Source of the DNA: CAWDMC01 sp963803295
Lineage (GTDB): Bacteria > Acidobacteriota > Terriglobia > UBA7540
Direction of reading: 5' to 3'
NCBI GenBank assembly: GCA_963803295.1
Contig: CAWDMC010000010.1
Span: 62,001 to 126,000, forward strand
DNA length: 64,000 nt
Positions within the stretch are counted from its first letter, which is position 1. Each line of letters opens with the position of its first letter. This document shows, piece after piece, positions 35,683 to 44,381 of the stretch. The notes below the pieces were generated by a model, which saw only the letters and a list, made by a program, of their open reading frames with translations, did no database searches and had not been told where the DNA came from. Made by a program: the position numbers and the translations under genes.

Positions 35683-36161
35683 AGCATACCTCACGCTGGC
35701 GGTAATCGCGATACCAGAGGCGGTCGGTGTAGCAGTGGCAGTCACGCCCGCCAACTTCCCTGCATTCTGTGCCAAAAGGAAACAGTGAGAGGTTTATTAT
35801 ACACGGTCCACCTTGTTACCGGGAGGGTGTGAAAAGCTTAAGAGTATGGAATGCCCGTCCTCATTTAAACTGGCTGAAGAGGGCGAACACGATGCGCGTC
35901 GACGCTGGCGACGTTGGTTAAGACCACGAGCCGCGCCGCAACATTGCCTATGTAGGATTGATCCCTTTTCTGCCTGCCAGACGGAAATTTTTCCGCGCTT
36001 TGCCCGCTCGTTACTTCGGCTGCTTTCCTCTTAACTCGTTCCATCTTCGGCATCTAGCCTACACCCCCAATCTCTGGCATGGATTCTGCAGTGTCATCAA
36101 TCTATCGGAGTAGTGAGGTGAAGCAGGGGGGGATAACCTCTAAGGTGAAGGAGGAAACAAA
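35683..36161. other. divergent intergenic region between the PKS operon and the ompA-like gene
   Basis: These 479 bases lie between divergent transcription units and should contain both promoters. The TATAAT box at 35796-35801 (minus) is the only clear element. The plus-strand gene has a strong Shine-Dalgarno (AAGGAGG) ending nine bases before ATG 36162. No ORF in the gap resembles a protein. Confidence 0.4.
35796..35801 (-). promoter_or_regulatory. candidate -10 box for the PKS operon
   Basis: On the minus strand the bases 35801-35796 read TATAAT, a perfect -10 element, about 115 bases upstream of the start at 35682. No good -35 (TTGACA) stands 16-18 bases before it, so the site may need an activator or be fortuitous. 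Confidence 0.3.
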
Positions 36162-37730
36162 ATGAGCAGATTCGTTTTCATTGGACTTATGGCGCTGGGT
36201 GTAGCCTGCGCGCCCGTGCTGGCTCAGACTGGCGACCAGACTTCGCCCGACCAGTCAGAAACAACCCCCGTCAATGTGGGACCAGGCCAGACCGTGCCGA
36301 TTTACCGGGTAACCGTGGTGGGCAGCACGGTTCCGGCGATTAATTACCGGCACCGTAGTGGTACGACGCGGCTCAACTTCCGGGGGACCAGTCTTCTGGC
36401 CCGGGCCGAGGGAGGTGCGGAAGTTAAAAGCGAAGCCGCGGCAACCGAAGTCGAGGCGTCGTTCAAACACCTGCCGCGGGCAAGCAGTCTCGGACCCGAA
36501 TACCTTACCTATGTGCTATGGGCGATCACGCCTGACGGCCGTCCGGTGAGTCTGGGCGAGATTGCGCCTAACGACGATGGCAACGCCCGTCTCGACGTTA
36601 CTACTCCCTTACAGGCCTTTGGGCTGGTGGTGACGGCTGAGCCCTACTTCTCCGTGACCCGTCCGAGTGACGAAGTCGTGATGCAGAACGAAGTCACCTC
36701 GCACACCAACGGCACTATCGAAGAGGTGAACGCCAAGTTCGAGTTGTTGAAGAGGGGCCAATATACAACGGGAGTGGACAGCTCACAGATAACCCCGCTC
36801 GCCATGGGACCGAAGACGCCGTTGTCGGTATTGGAGGCACAAAACGCCATTCGCATTGCGCAGTGGGCAGGCGCCGACAAATACGCGGGCGACACTCTCT
36901 CGAAGGCCCAACTCGATTTTCAGAACGCGCAGAACCTCGTCATGAGCCGCGGCAACAAGCACGAAATTGATACGCTGGCTCGTGAAGCGGCTCAGGTCGC
37001 CGAGGATGCGCGCGTGATTACTTTGAACAAGATCGCTGACCACGAACGGTTCGAGCAACAGCAAGCGGAAGCGCAGGCAAAGGCGCAAGCCGAGCAGTCG
37101 CAGCAACAGGCTCAAGAGGCACAGCAACAGGCTGCGCAGGCAGCCCAACAACAGGCGCAGGCCGAGGCTGCACGTCAGGCTGCCATGGCGCAGCAGCAAC
37201 TGGCCCAATCTCAGGCCCAAGAGGCCCAAGCTCACGCTCAGCAGGCTACCCAGCGAGCTGACCAGGCCGAGAGAGAAAGGGCCGAAATGCGAACCCGCCT
37301 ACTGAACCAGCTCAATACGATCCTCCAGACTCGCGACACGGCTAGGGGGTTGGTGGTCAACATGTCCGACGTGCTGTTTGCGACCGGCCGGTACGAACTC
37401 AAACCCCAGGCCAAACTGGCATTGGCCAAGATTGCCGGTGTGTTGCTGGCTTATCCGGGAATGACGTTGGAAGTGGATGGCTACACCGACAGCGTAGGAA
37501 GCGAACAAACCAACGAGAGACTGTCTCAGAAAAGGGCCGATACGGTACGGGACTTTCTCGTACAGCAAGGTGTTTCACCAAGCGCTATCAGTTCTCGCGG
37601 CTTCGGCGAACAAGAGCCGGTAGCCTCGAACGATACCTCTACAGGCAGGAGCATGAACCGCCGCGTTAATCTCGTGGTCACTGGCGAATTGATCGGAACC
37701 CAGACAGCGTCGGCGGGCGGATCGAGGTGA
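36162..37730 (+). CDS. OmpA-family protein with long Gln/Ala coiled coil
   Basis: A 522-residue secreted protein. Residues 1-22 are a Sec signal (FIGLMALGVACAPVLAQ). The N-terminal half is a beta-rich domain without recognised family, followed by a Q/A-rich coiled coil (about residues 290-370). The C-terminal OmpA domain (MSDVLFATGRYELKPQAK, then LEVDGYTDSVGSEQTNERLSQKRADTVRDFL and SSRGFGEQEPVASN) binds peptidoglycan; the Asp and Arg used for the diaminopimelate contact are present. It therefore ties an envelope structure to the cell wall. ATG 36162 has a strong Shine-Dalgarno. The gene stands alone and is converged upon by the LysE-like gene, with a hairpin terminator between. Confidence 0.88.
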   Translation: MSRFVFIGLMALGVACAPVLAQTGDQTSPDQSETTPVNVGPGQTVPIYRVTVVGSTVPAINYRHRSGTTRLNFRGTSLLARAEGGAEVKSEAAATEVEASFKHLPRASSLGPEYLTYVLWAITPDGRPVSLGEIAPNDDGNARLDVTTPLQAFGLVVTAEPYFSVTRPSDEVVMQNEVTSHTNGTIEEVNAKFELLKRGQYTTGVDSSQITPLAMGPKTPLSVLEAQNAIRIAQWAGADKYAGDTLSKAQLDFQNAQNLVMSRGNKHEIDTLAREAAQVAEDARVITLNKIADHERFEQQQAEAQAKAQAEQSQQQAQEAQQQAAQAAQQQAQAEAARQAAMAQQQLAQSQAQEAQAHAQQATQRADQAERERAEMRTRLLNQLNTILQTRDTARGLVVNMSDVLFATGRYELKPQAKLALAKIAGVLLAYPGMTLEVDGYTDSVGSEQTNERLSQKRADTVRDFLVQQGVSPSAISSRGFGEQEPVASNDTSTGRSMNRRVNLVVTGELIGTQTASAGGSR

Positions 37731-37769
37731 TCAACGATTCATACGTAACCTCCTAAGCCTTGGCCGAAA

Positions 37770-37806
37770 TCGGCTCCGCGGGTTCGTCGGGTGTCCGCGG
37801 AGCCGA
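37770..37806. terminator. bidirectional terminator-like hairpin
   Basis: TCGGCTCCGCGG (37770-37781) and CCGCGGAGCCGA (37795-37806) form a perfect 12-bp stem with a 13-base loop, placed between the convergent ompA-like and LysE-like genes. It lacks a T-run, so it may act with Rho or simply as a stable 3' end. Confidence 0.55.
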
Positions 37807-37844
37807 CGGCGTTCTCCGTCCCCGACGATTGCCCCTCCGACACC

Positions 37845-38459
37845 CTAGCGGTTCAAATAGGCACGAAGAATGTAGGATACTGCCAGGACCAGGAGCAGGA
37901 TGTTACTTACCAGAAAGAGACGTTGTTTGAGCTTCTGATAAAGGCCTGCACCCCACGCCATCAGCCAGAGGGTGAGAATGGCAGCGCCGTAATACCCAGC
38001 CAGACTCCCCACAAAAAAGGGGACGACGTGCCAGTAGCCGTGCAACTTCCCCTCCTTGAGGATTGGACCGGCCACCGTTAGCCAAAAGATCCAGGTTCCA
38101 GGTGCGGCTAGTTCCGCCAGAACCGCCACCGAAACCCCGGCGATGCTTAAAGACGTCGATTGGGCCACCTTTTGGCCGCCGTCACGTTTTGCCTCAAACA
38201 GCGAATAGGTGGCAAAGAGTAGGAGGACCACGCCGCCCACGTAAGCAATATAGTGAGCGATATGACCGGGAACATAATGGTAGAAGAACAGGGTGACAAT
38301 GAGCAGAGCGCCGTCCACGATTAGCGGCGCACCCACCAACACCCCGAGCGCCACTATCCAGCGCTTCAAGGCGACCTGGCCCAGGGCGATCATGTGGAGC
38401 GCACTCGGCACGGCACCGCCCACTGAGCCCATGCCAGCCCCTAACAGAAGGAGATCCAT
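37845..38459 (-). CDS. LysE/RhtB-type membrane exporter
   Basis: A 204-residue polytopic membrane protein with about six hydrophobic segments. It starts MDLLLLGAGMGSVGGAVPSALHMIALGQVALKR, like the first helix-loop of LysE-family translocators where G-x-x-x-P-G-P is expected; here the P-G-P is degenerate. Pro and Gly in WIFWLTVAGP match the internal repeat. The family exports amino acids or other small metabolites across the inner membrane. Substrate is not predictable. It is convergent with the ompA-like gene. Confidence 0.7.
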   Translation of the reverse strand: MDLLLLGAGMGSVGGAVPSALHMIALGQVALKRWIVALGVLVGAPLIVDGALLIVTLFFYHYVPGHIAHYIAYVGGVVLLLFATYSLFEAKRDGGQKVAQSTSLSIAGVSVAVLAELAAPGTWIFWLTVAGPILKEGKLHGYWHVVPFFVGSLAGYYGAAILTLWLMAWGAGLYQKLKQRLFLVSNILLLVLAVSYILRAYLNR

Positions 38460-38658
38460 CGCTTTTCCGTATCCGAAGTCGAGCCGGCGGGGTCAATCCG
38501 GCAGAGTCTTCAATCTCCCGCCGCGTCGGCGGACCTGGCGAAAGAATCCCAGTTTAGCATGGCGCCACCCCGCGGCTCCCTCGGGGCTTGCGCGATACGC
38601 CGATTTGGGCCGAGCCGCACGCCCGTGTTACAGTAGCCCGTACGTCCAGGAAACCACT

Positions 38659-39597
38659 ATGTCACTCTATCTGGTCACAGGTGGAGCGGGCTTCATCGGC
38701 TCCCATCTGGTGGAGAGTCTTCTAAAGACAGGGGAAGAGGTCCGCGTTCTGGACGACCTTTCCACCGGCAAGATCAGCAATCTCGAGGCCGTCCGACATA
38801 GCCTGACATTCTACGAGGCCGATATCCGCGACCTCGAGGCAATCCGCCCCTGTTTCTCCGGCGTCGATTACGTGGTTCACCTGGCCGCACTCTCTTCCGT
38901 GGTGAGGTCTCTCGAAGATCCAGTGACCGCGAATGCCGTCAATCTGAGTGGAACTCTCAACGTTCTGGTGGCGGCGCGGGACGCCGGCGCCAAGCGTCTG
39001 GTCTTTGCGGCCTCGGCGGCAGCCTACGGTGATAGTCCGTTGATGCCCCGCCGCGAGTCTCAGGAACCGCGTCCGCTCTCACCCTACGCACTTACCAAGC
39101 TCGCGGGCGAATATTATTGCCAGTTGTTTACACGACTCTTCGGGCTGGAGGCCGTGGCCCTGCGCTTCTTCAACATTTTCGGGGCCCGGCAGGATCCTCG
39201 CTCGCCTTACACCGGCGTGCTCTCAAAATTCATCACGGCCTACATCCAGGGAACCATACCCGTAATCTTCGGAGACGGCGAGCAGTCTCGCGATTTCACC
39301 CACGTGGATAACGTTGTGGATGCGGTCCGCCGCGCCTGTGTGGCATCCCAGGCGCCAGGCCGCGTCGTCAATGTGGGCACAGGCATGAGTTACACTCTGA
39401 ACCAGACAGTAACCGAGTTGAATAGGATTTTCGCGAAGCAAGTAGTCCCTGATTTTCGTGCGGAGCGTGCGGGCGATGTACGGGAATCCCTGGCCGATGT
39501 CACCGTGGCACGGGAAATCCTAGGCTACCGGCCTCTGGTGGATTTCCAGAACGGACTCGAACGGACCGTCGAATGGTATCGCACCGCCCTGGCTTGA
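38659..39597 (+). CDS. NAD-dependent nucleotide-sugar epimerase/dehydratase (extended SDR)
   Basis: The N-terminal nucleotide motif is TGGAGFIGSHLVE. SSVVRSLEDP, a substrate-site block, AASAAAYGD and the catalytic YALTK (Tyr and Lys, with SAAAYG upstream) follow, then RFFNIFGARQDP and a C-terminal GDGEQSRDFTHVDN. This is the typical layout of UDP-glucose/GlcNAc 4-epimerases and related enzymes. The frame is open from 38293, but ATG 38659 with AGGA upstream starts exactly at the fold. It is followed by a polysaccharide deacetylase and a glycosyltransferase, so a role in a surface glycan or glycolipid is likely. The exact sugar is unknown. Confidence 0.9.
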   Translation: MSLYLVTGGAGFIGSHLVESLLKTGEEVRVLDDLSTGKISNLEAVRHSLTFYEADIRDLEAIRPCFSGVDYVVHLAALSSVVRSLEDPVTANAVNLSGTLNVLVAARDAGAKRLVFAASAAAYGDSPLMPRRESQEPRPLSPYALTKLAGEYYCQLFTRLFGLEAVALRFFNIFGARQDPRSPYTGVLSKFITAYIQGTIPVIFGDGEQSRDFTHVDNVVDAVRRACVASQAPGRVVNVGTGMSYTLNQTVTELNRIFAKQVVPDFRAERAGDVRESLADVTVAREILGYRPLVDFQNGLERTVEWYRTALA

Positions 39598-39756
39598 ACG
39601 GGCCTGCTAAGAACGCCATATCAAGCTAAGGCCTCAGACCCACAAGCGCTAAGGCAAGGGTGCCAGGCAGGGTCAGAGCCACGTTAGTGGCGACATCATG
39701 TGGCCCACAGCTATCTTGGCGCTTATGACGCCTCAGACCCGCGAAAAACGATTCTC

Positions 39757-40470
39757 ATGATTTCCATTCTGGCAGTAACGATTCTCTTGGTTCTCGCAGT
39801 CTCTGCCGTTCTTTTTTACGCCTGCTCAGTTCCCAGTTCGCAGATTCTTGGACCGGCTCTCGTGCGGGGACCTTCCCATAGTAAGCGTGTGGTTCTGACC
39901 TTTGACGACGGACCCGCCGAGCCTTATACCCGTCAGATTCTCGATATCCTTCGCCACCACGGCGTTCCGGCTACTTTTTTCGTATGTGGCAAGAACGTTG
40001 AGCGTTATCCGGAGATTGGGCGGCGCATCCTGGCTGAGCAACACACAATTGGCAATCACACCTTCACCCATCCATTTCTCTACTTCAAGAGCCGGAAACA
40101 GATGGCTGAGGAAATCGATCGCACCCAGGCCGCCATTGAGCGCCTGACTGGCACGCGGCCACGGCTTTTCCGATCGCCTTATGGGGCTAGATGGTTCGGA
40201 CTCTTTCAGGTCTTGCGCCAACACGGATTGAGCGCCGTCCAGTGGTCGGCGGCCAGCTTCGATTGGGTTGGGAAGAACCAACCGCAGGACGTTGTGCGGA
40301 TCACTCTCGATCGGCTGCGCAATGGCGCGGTAATCCTCATGCATGACGGCCGCGAACCCCGAGCCCCACAAGATGTCGACGCATCAATTACAGTCTCTTC
40401 TCTCCCCGCGATCATCGAAGGTGCGCGTAGGGCGGGTTTCGAATTCGTCCCCATCGAAGAGTTCCTGTAG
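39757..40470 (+). CDS. polysaccharide deacetylase (NodB family), membrane-anchored
   Basis: This belongs to carbohydrate esterase family 4, which removes N- or O-acetyl groups from glycans such as peptidoglycan or chitin oligomers. The metal and catalytic residues are in LTFDDGPAEP (motif 1, DD), GNHTFTHP (motif 2, H-x3-H), RSPYGAR (motif 3) and LMHDG near the C-terminus. An N-terminal hydrophobic segment (ILAVTILLVLAVSAVLFYA) anchors or exports it. The frame reaches GTG 39700, but ATG 39757 starts at the membrane segment. It is the second of three plus-strand glycan genes. Confidence 0.88.
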   Translation: MISILAVTILLVLAVSAVLFYACSVPSSQILGPALVRGPSHSKRVVLTFDDGPAEPYTRQILDILRHHGVPATFFVCGKNVERYPEIGRRILAEQHTIGNHTFTHPFLYFKSRKQMAEEIDRTQAAIERLTGTRPRLFRSPYGARWFGLFQVLRQHGLSAVQWSAASFDWVGKNQPQDVVRITLDRLRNGAVILMHDGREPRAPQDVDASITVSSLPAIIEGARRAGFEFVPIEEFL

Positions 40471-40527
40471 GCGACCCGCCAGCGACTTTGGTTACTTCTG
40501 TTTCGCTGGAGAAGATCTCCCCGCACT

Positions 40528-41673
40528 ATGAATCCCAGAGTCCTGATTTTCACCATTCCTCACGGAGCCGCCCACACTCGCATCGCCCACGCGCTTCGGC
40601 AGGCGCTTCTCGCCATCGACTCGAGACTAACAGTGGAAGTCATCGACACGCTGGCGTATACGACGGGTTGGTTCCGGGCTTACTACAACTCCTACGAAAT
40701 TCCGCTGAAGTATTGGCCCTCGCTTTGGGCCTGGATCGAGGGGCAGCAGCATGAAGGCAATTCCACAGGTCCAGGCTGGATTTACCGCGAGGGTGCGCGC
40801 CCTCTGGCAGAATTGCTTGCCCGGCAGAATCCCGATATTGTCGTAGCAACGGAGACCGGCATTTGCGAGATCCTGGCGATGATCAAACGCCGGCATGCAG
40901 ATCCCTTCTATCTCGTGGGTGTGGATGGCATCGACGCCGATCGTGCCTGGGCCCAGCCGGAGGTGGATCTCTACACCGTTGCTCCCGACCCGGTAGCCGG
41001 ACAACTCGAAGCTGCCGGCATACCCACCTCGAAGATCGTGCCTTGCGGAATGCTGATCGACCCCGCCTTCAGCAACTTGCCGGACCGCCAGACGGCGCGC
41101 CAAAAACTCAAGGTCGATCCGGATTTACCGCTCCTCCTGGTGCTTGCCGGAGGCACCGGATTTGCCAAGCCGCGCCGGGTCATACCCGAGTTGCGCAAAA
41201 TCAAAACTCCTTTGCAGGCGGTCTTCGTCGCCGGCAGGAACCCGCGATTGAAGAAGGAAACAGAGACACTGTGTCAGAACGATCCGCGTTTTCGGGCGTT
41301 GGGCTGGGTCGACAACATGCATGAGTGGCTGGTGGCAGCCGATCTCGTTTTGAACAAGCCATCCGGTCTCGCCATCATGGAGGCGATGAGCTGCGGACTG
41401 CCGTTCCTGGCTATCGACCCGCTGCCCGGCAATGAGCGGCGCCATTGCGAACTAATCGAGCGCTGGCGCGTTGGATGCTGGGTCCGCCGACACTCCGGTC
41501 TCGCGCCCCTGATCGAACGGCTGCTTTCCGATCCATCCGCCATGAACGAGTGGCGCGCCAACACCCGGGTGCACGCCCATCCGCAGGCGGCGAGAGTAGC
41601 CGCATACGCCATCCTCAATAACTGGAGACTGGCGAGGGAAGCGAGAGGTCAGACGAGTACGAGGTCGGGGTGA
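40528..41673 (+). CDS. MGDG-synthase-type glycosyltransferase (GT28-like)
   Basis: The fold is GT-B. An N-terminal domain like monogalactosyldiacylglycerol synthases (HGAAHTRIAHALRQAL, then a Y/W-rich segment YYNSYEIPLKYWPSLW) is followed by a GT28-type C-terminal half (LVLAGGTGFAKPRR, VLNKPSGLAIMEAMSCGLPFLAIDPLPGNE). Such enzymes add a sugar to diacylglycerol or act like MurG. The donor-binding E in LAIMEAMSCG is present. A product of glycolipid type would fit the upstream epimerase. The gene ends overlapping truB by 25 bases, tail to tail. Confidence 0.8.
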   Translation: MNPRVLIFTIPHGAAHTRIAHALRQALLAIDSRLTVEVIDTLAYTTGWFRAYYNSYEIPLKYWPSLWAWIEGQQHEGNSTGPGWIYREGARPLAELLARQNPDIVVATETGICEILAMIKRRHADPFYLVGVDGIDADRAWAQPEVDLYTVAPDPVAGQLEAAGIPTSKIVPCGMLIDPAFSNLPDRQTARQKLKVDPDLPLLLVLAGGTGFAKPRRVIPELRKIKTPLQAVFVAGRNPRLKKETETLCQNDPRFRALGWVDNMHEWLVAADLVLNKPSGLAIMEAMSCGLPFLAIDPLPGNERRHCELIERWRVGCWVRRHSGLAPLIERLLSDPSAMNEWRANTRVHAHPQAARVAAYAILNNWRLAREARGQTSTRSG

Positions 41674-42566
41674 TAGAGGCTGCCGGAGACTTGCCTGGCT
41701 ACGGCGATGAGGCGCCGATCGGAATTCATGACCTTCAGCAAAGTGATTGGGGGTGAATGCTCGCGTCCGCGATCGCCCCCCAGGCCCAGAGCCAATTCGA
41801 ATTGGCGGCCATGCCGCACCCCCTGCTCGTCGCGGCCCCTTACCACCAGGGCTGGGCAATCGGGCAGAAGGGCTTCGAGCGGAACCAGGACATCGTCCAG
41901 GCGTCCTGCCTTGGCGGCTGCCTGCAGTCGATCGAGGGTCACCGCTTGACGGCTCCCAAATTCGGCGACTGCTGTACGCCGCAATCCGGCGAGATGAGCC
42001 GGGATGCCCAACCTTGAACCCATGTCATGAGCCAGAGAACGTACGTAAGTTCCGCCCGAGCATTCTACGGCGAAGCGTGCGGTCTCGGCATGGATCTCAA
42101 GGATTTCGAGCGCGTAGATCTCTACGCTAACCGGCGCGATCTCAACGACTTGGTGCGCCCGCGCCAGTTTGTAAGCACGCACGCCTCCCACGTGTTTGGC
42201 TGAAAAAGGAGGCGGCGTCTGTTGGATCCTCCCGGTGAAGTCGTGGAACAGTCTCTGGAGGACAACACGGTCGATGTTGACGAGGACGGGTTCGGAGAGG
42301 GGCGTGCCAGTGGCATCGTAAGTGTCGGTGGCAAACCCGAAGCGGATCACCCCCTCATAGGCTTTTCGCGATTTCAGATAGAACTGGGCGAAGCGAGTCG
42401 CCTTTCCCAAAGAAAGCGGCAAGACCCCGGTAGCAAACGGGTCCAGGGTACCGAAATGGCCTACCTGTCGCATGCCGAGCATGCGGCGCGCAGCCGCCAC
42501 TACATCGTGCGAGGTCATGCCTGCGGGTTTGTCGATGATGAGGATGCCCGATACGTTCTGATCCAT
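41649..42566 (-). CDS. truB: tRNA pseudouridine-55 synthase TruB
   Basis: TruB makes pseudouridine 55 in the T loop of tRNAs. The protein starts with GILIIDKPAGMTSHDVV, followed by the catalytic aspartate in GHFGTLDPFATGVLPL and the TruB family block YEGVIRFGFATDTYDATG. The C-terminal PUA-like domain is present (VVRGRDEQGVRHGRQFE). Length 305 is normal. It converges on the glycosyltransferase gene. No rbfA, infB or rpsO, the usual neighbours, is seen, so truB has been separated from the nusA-infB cluster here. Confidence 0.95.
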   Translation of the reverse strand: MDQNVSGILIIDKPAGMTSHDVVAAARRMLGMRQVGHFGTLDPFATGVLPLSLGKATRFAQFYLKSRKAYEGVIRFGFATDTYDATGTPLSEPVLVNIDRVVLQRLFHDFTGRIQQTPPPFSAKHVGGVRAYKLARAHQVVEIAPVSVEIYALEILEIHAETARFAVECSGGTYVRSLAHDMGSRLGIPAHLAGLRRTAVAEFGSRQAVTLDRLQAAAKAGRLDDVLVPLEALLPDCPALVVRGRDEQGVRHGRQFELALGLGGDRGREHSPPITLLKVMNSDRRLIAVARQVSGSLYHPDLVLV

Positions 42567-42906
42567 GTACCCCCTGGGTTTCTTAGACCAAAGACAGGAC
42601 GGCTTTCAATCATGACAGAGTGTAATCAATCCAGCTTTGGATTAGAAGCCTGCGGTCCACGAGACATCATAGACCGAATTGAAGAGGGTTACGATCAGTT
42701 CCAATGGCGGAAATTTGGGATGTCAGCCCAAAGGTGTCTCTGTCTTCAGCTAAATTGGGCCCCGAAACTCTTTCCCGCTCTCAGATTCGCGCCCAATAGT
42801 GTGGCGCCCGGCAAAGCTGGTTGACTTCCGCCCGTCACGCCGCTCTTGATTCCCGACAGGGTCAGTGAGATAAAGAAGCTACCCCAGAAGACCAAAGGAG
42901 GTAGTT
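42567..42906. other. divergent intergenic region between truB and the DUF3500 gene
   Basis: These 340 bases separate divergent genes. A 70-codon open stretch from ATG 42612 (MTECNQSSFGLEACG) exists but has no Shine-Dalgarno and no recognisable family, so it is not called. The gene at 42907 has a perfect AAAGGAGG 7-8 bases upstream of its ATG. No certain promoter was identified. Confidence 0.4.
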
Positions 42907-43905
42907 ATGCAGTGCCCCGATTGCGACGGTATCAACCGACGGGAGTTTTTCAGGAATGTTGCGCTGGGTAGCGCAACGCTCGCGACGACGATCGCAGCAT
43001 CGAGACTTTGCAGCGCCGCATCTGCCTCAGGCGGTACGGCACAGATGGGAGCTTCCGAGACCCTGGTCGGAACCCTCTATAAGAGCCTTACTCCGATTCA
43101 GCGGCAGCAGGTGACTTTCCCATTCGGCGATCCGCTCCAAGCGAAGGTTGACAACAACTGGCACATTACGCCGGTGACGATCGCCGAGACATTTACGCCC
43201 GACCAGCAAGCTATGGTCAGGGAAATCTTTCGAGGCTTGCATAGTCCGGAATTCGTGGACAAAGTTCTTTACCACATCGATGAAGACGGCGGCGGCCTCG
43301 GGCATTACTCTGTCGCCCTATTTGGAGAGCCGGGCAAGGGTGGTTTCGAGTTTGTCCTGACCGGCCGGCACTGCACTGTGCGTTGCGATGGCAACACGGT
43401 GAAGGGGGCGGCATTCGGCGGACCTATCTTCTACGGCCACGCCTCGCAGAGCTTCAATGAGAAGGCCGATCACCCGAAGAACGTCTACTGGTATCAAGCC
43501 CAGCGGGCCAACGAGGTCTTTCAGGCCCTGGACGGCAAGCAGCGCCAAATCGCGCTGCTGGGTGACCCGCGTCAGGAAGAGGGAACCGCAACGGTCGGTC
43601 TGAAAAAACGGGATGAGCGTTTGGCAGGTCTGCCCGTTTCGGACATGACTCGGGATCAACGGCAGCTGGTAACTCAGGTGTTGCATGATCTCCTTCTGCC
43701 CTTCCGGCAGGAGGACCGTAACCGCGCCATGCAGGACATTAGAGACAACGGAGATGTCGATTCTCTCTATATGTCCTTCTATAAGAATTTGGACATTGGG
43801 AACGACGGCGTGTGGGATGTTTGGCAAGTGGAGAGCCCGACCATGGTGTGGTATTTCCGCGGCGCTCCTCACGTCCACGTCTGGGCGAATATTCGCGCCA
43901 GCTAG
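42907..43905 (+). CDS. Tat-exported DUF3500 protein
   Basis: A twin-arginine signal (NRREFFRNVALGSATLATTIAAS) precedes a DUF3500 domain: LVGTLYKSLTPIQRQQVTFPFGD, GHYSVALFGEPGKGGFEFVLTGRHCTVR and the C-terminal HVHVWANI. In DUF3500 proteins the H/W/G positions are conserved, but no activity is established. CPDC near the N-terminus may be a cleaved leader feature. It has a strong Shine-Dalgarno and is transcribed toward the metallohydrolase, separated by about 160 bases. The biological role is unknown. Confidence 0.8.
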   Translation: MQCPDCDGINRREFFRNVALGSATLATTIAASRLCSAASASGGTAQMGASETLVGTLYKSLTPIQRQQVTFPFGDPLQAKVDNNWHITPVTIAETFTPDQQAMVREIFRGLHSPEFVDKVLYHIDEDGGGLGHYSVALFGEPGKGGFEFVLTGRHCTVRCDGNTVKGAAFGGPIFYGHASQSFNEKADHPKNVYWYQAQRANEVFQALDGKQRQIALLGDPRQEEGTATVGLKKRDERLAGLPVSDMTRDQRQLVTQVLHDLLLPFRQEDRNRAMQDIRDNGDVDSLYMSFYKNLDIGNDGVWDVWQVESPTMVWYFRGAPHVHVWANIRAS

Positions 43906-44069
43906 CGTGCCGAGTCGCTTCAGGGCCGCGACTGCGGGCGGGTTTGAGCGTGGGAGTCCACGTGTCACAGTGTGCTCGCAGTGAAGCGAGCGGTGCGAGC
44001 AGATAGCAATATAAACTGGGAATCGGCCGGTTGCGAAAGGCCGTATGCGTAGCGTGAGGCGGGGTCACC

Positions 44070-44381
44070 ATGGAATTCAGAAAAACACTCTGCGTGACGA
44101 CAGTTATGACTTCCGTGCTCCTCGCTCTCATGGTGAGAGCCCAGGCAGAGCGGGGAGTCGGGCGGTCTGTCCCCGTGCAGCCCTTCGCAGATCAGGTCCG
44201 TCAATTGGAGACCACGCTGAACTTCTTGGGACAACCATTGACAGCGGCGGATCAGGCCGAAATCAACGCCGCATTTGCCCAAGCGGAGCCCGAAGACCGC
44301 GGTCAGGCAGGCGGAAGCCATCCTCGACAAGTACGCGCTAGTCGTTGTGACCATCAACCCGGAGAGCCGGGTGGGGGTTAA
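44070..44381 (+). CDS. N-terminus of CehA/McbA-type metallohydrolase (frame lost)
   Basis: The ATG at 44070 opens a signal peptide (VTTVMTSVLLALMVRAQA) and a short helical region (VRQLETTLNFLGQPLTAADQAEINAAFAQAE). Then the frame departs from natural protein and ends at 44381. The continuing protein is in the +1 frame: removing one C from CCC 44289-44291 gives AEPKTAVRQAEAILDKYA. Combined with the entry at 44275 this yields one exported protein of about 760 residues. By itself the fragment has no domain. Confidence 0.6.
   Translation: MEFRKTLCVTTVMTSVLLALMVRAQAERGVGRSVPVQPFADQVRQLETTLNFLGQPLTAADQAEINAAFAQAEPEDRGQAGGSHPRQVRASRCDHQPGEPGGG

Noticed and set aside
42612..42824. 70-codon ORF between truB and the DUF3500 gene
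   Set aside because: The sequence looks partly protein-like, but there is no Shine-Dalgarno and no recognisable family; it lies in a divergent promoter region.
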